Assembly: GCA_034522055.1 (NCBI GenBank)
Contig: JAXHLS010000002.1
Span: 1,612,001-1,676,000, forward strand
Reading direction: 5' to 3'
Length of the DNA stretch: 64,000 bases
Source of the DNA: Gammaproteobacteria bacterium
GTDB lineage: Bacteria; Pseudomonadota; Gammaproteobacteria; JAABTG01
The position numbers were made by a program, and so were the translations under genes. The first letter of the stretch is position 1, and the number at the start of each line of letters is the position of its first letter. This document shows, piece after piece, positions 63,157 to 64,000 of the stretch. The notes beneath the pieces were generated by a model, which did not search any database, had not been told where the DNA came from, and worked only from the letters and a program-made list of their open reading frames with translations.

Positions 63157-64000
63157 ATGGCGGCCGATTATCATGCCCTGCGCCGCCTCGCCCCCTTCCG
63201 GGGGACCCTGCAGGTGGTGCAGATGGAGGAGGGCCGTGCCTACAGCGCCGACGGCGTGAACTGGAAGTTGGAGTTGCTGTCCCGCAGGCCCGTGCGCCTG
63301 TCGGGGCCCTGGGGCGAACTCGGCCCCGCCGCCGCCGAACGCCGTTACTTCGCCTACGGCATGTGGTCCCGGCGGGACGGCCTGGAGCGGGCGCCCCTGA
63401 ACGCCATCCTGGGGGACCAATCGGACCATCCGGCCCTCACCCCGCTGCTAGAGGCGCTGGCGGGCGCGCCGGCCCTGCCCTTCAAACTCGCGGATAATCT
63501 GGAATTATGGCTGCTGGACGCCGCCGATGCCCTGCCCCTGGCCCTGCTGCGCAGCCAGACGGGCGACGATGCGCCACCCCCCGTGCCGCGCACCCAGCTG
63601 ATCTGGCGCGCCCTCGGCCACGCCGCCGGCGGCGGGTTGGCGGCGGCACCGACAGGCTATCCCGGGGAAGACGACGCCCCGGGCCTGGAAGAGCAGGTGA
63701 TGGCCCGGGCCGGCGGCATGGCACGACGGGCCCAGTGGTTCTGGCGCTCCGCGGACGGCGGCGAAGGCCTCGGCGTGCTCGGGGAGTCCGGCGGCCTGGA
63801 GGCCCGCCACCTGCCGGCGGCGGCGTTCCCGCCCCTGCTGGTACGCGAGAGCTGGCCGCAGGAAACCCAGCAGCGGCGCATGGACGCCTACATCCGCCGC
63901 CTGGCCCCGGCCCTGCTCACCCTGCCCCTGGCCATGGATCTGCGCCGGCACCTGGAGGGCCTGGCGGCCCGACATCCGCGCCGGCTCCACGGCTATCACC
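63157..64000 (+). CDS. Unknown protein, truncated by the window end
   Basis: An open frame of 281 codons starts at ATG, four bases past the preceding stop, and continues beyond the window without interruption. The N-terminus reads MAADYHALRRLAPFRGTLQVVQMEEG. No signal peptide, TM helix or known domain is recognisable; the composition is Leu-, Ala- and Arg-rich with normal codon use for this genome. It is probably co-transcribed with the NYN-domain gene. Function unknown. Confidence 0.75.
   Translation, partial: MAADYHALRRLAPFRGTLQVVQMEEGRAYSADGVNWKLELLSRRPVRLSGPWGELGPAAAERRYFAYGMWSRRDGLERAPLNAILGDQSDHPALTPLLEALAGAPALPFKLADNLELWLLDAADALPLALLRSQTGDDAPPPVPRTQLIWRALGHAAGGGLAAAPTGYPGEDDAPGLEEQVMARAGGMARRAQWFWRSADGGEGLGVLGESGGLEARHLPAAAFPPLLVRESWPQETQQRRMDAYIRRLAPALLTLPLAMDLRRHLEGLAARHPRRLHGYH

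Overview
The window is about two-thirds G+C, densely coded and chromosomal in character. Its gene content points to a sulfur-oxidising, CO2-fixing gammaproteobacterium, such as a purple-sulfur or Thioalkalivibrio-type relative. The evidence is a phosphoribulokinase of the bacterial type, SoxY/SoxZ/SoxX/SoxA, a complete NAD-linked bidirectional [NiFe]-hydrogenase operon, a proton-pumping pyrophosphatase beside a PPi-type phosphofructokinase, and typical gammaproteobacterial housekeeping blocks (leuS-lptE-holA, nadD-rsfS-rlmH-maf, uvrD, bepA, mutM). The exact genus cannot be read from the sequence alone.

Layout. 1-5.7 kb: 5' part of a rhodanese gene (minus), then hoxF-U-Y-H-W (plus). 5.7-14.4 kb: a small secreted protein (minus) divergent from a heavy-metal RND efflux operon (outer-membrane factor, adaptor, CusA-like pump, DUF3240), followed by a PepSY protein, an OmpR-type regulator and a PhoQ-like kinase. 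14.4-17.2 kb: an AT-rich gap, two small secreted or membrane proteins of unknown function and an NAD(P)-binding epimerase-like protein. 17.2-19.6 kb: a heptanucleotide tandem array and a group II intron whose reverse transcriptase carries two frameshifts. 19.6-28.3 kb (minus): SGNH hydrolase, tandem cytochrome c5, TRAP-type binding lipoprotein, uvrD, a zinc carboxypeptidase-like deacylase and a GCS2-type ligase; tRNA-Arg(CCG) lies between on plus. 28.4-35.4 kb (plus): moxR-DUF58-transglutaminase trio, phosphoribulokinase, a ParA-like ATPase and a ferredoxin-type reductase. 35.4-35.9 kb: a repeat-rich gap. 35.9-44.1 kb (plus): leuS, lptE, holA, proA, nadD, rsfS, rlmH, maf and terB-like. 44.0-48.5 kb (minus): a tightly overlapped envelope-lipid and glycan operon. 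48.6-53.3 kb (minus): metallophosphoesterase, soluble pyrophosphatase, H+-pyrophosphatase and PPi-type phosphofructokinase. 53.4-58 kb: bepA, then soxYZ facing soxXA. 58.4-64 kb (plus): antiporter with a cyclic-nucleotide-type domain, mutM, a NYN-domain protein and an unknown protein cut by the window end.

How the genes fit together. Sox proteins supply electrons from thiosulfate or sulfide, the hydrogenase exchanges electrons between H2 and NAD(H), and phosphoribulokinase feeds CO2 fixation. The pyrophosphate genes could recover energy as PPi during Calvin-cycle sugar-phosphate turnover. The accessory signal of the window is its intergenic DNA: at least four repeat families (an extended REP-like element, a GAAAGACGCGAAA family, a 7-bp tandem repeat and a 76-bp duplication) sit in nearly every long gap.

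The most noteworthy local observations are the sox leader (a strong promoter with a dyad in its spacer, then a 13-codon open frame with a near-perfect Shine-Dalgarno), the PPi cluster, paired Cys motifs in an unknown small membrane protein, a frameshifted PAP2 phosphatase in the envelope operon, and diverged direct repeats bracketing the antiporter. No CRISPR array, prophage or clearly new multi-gene system was found.
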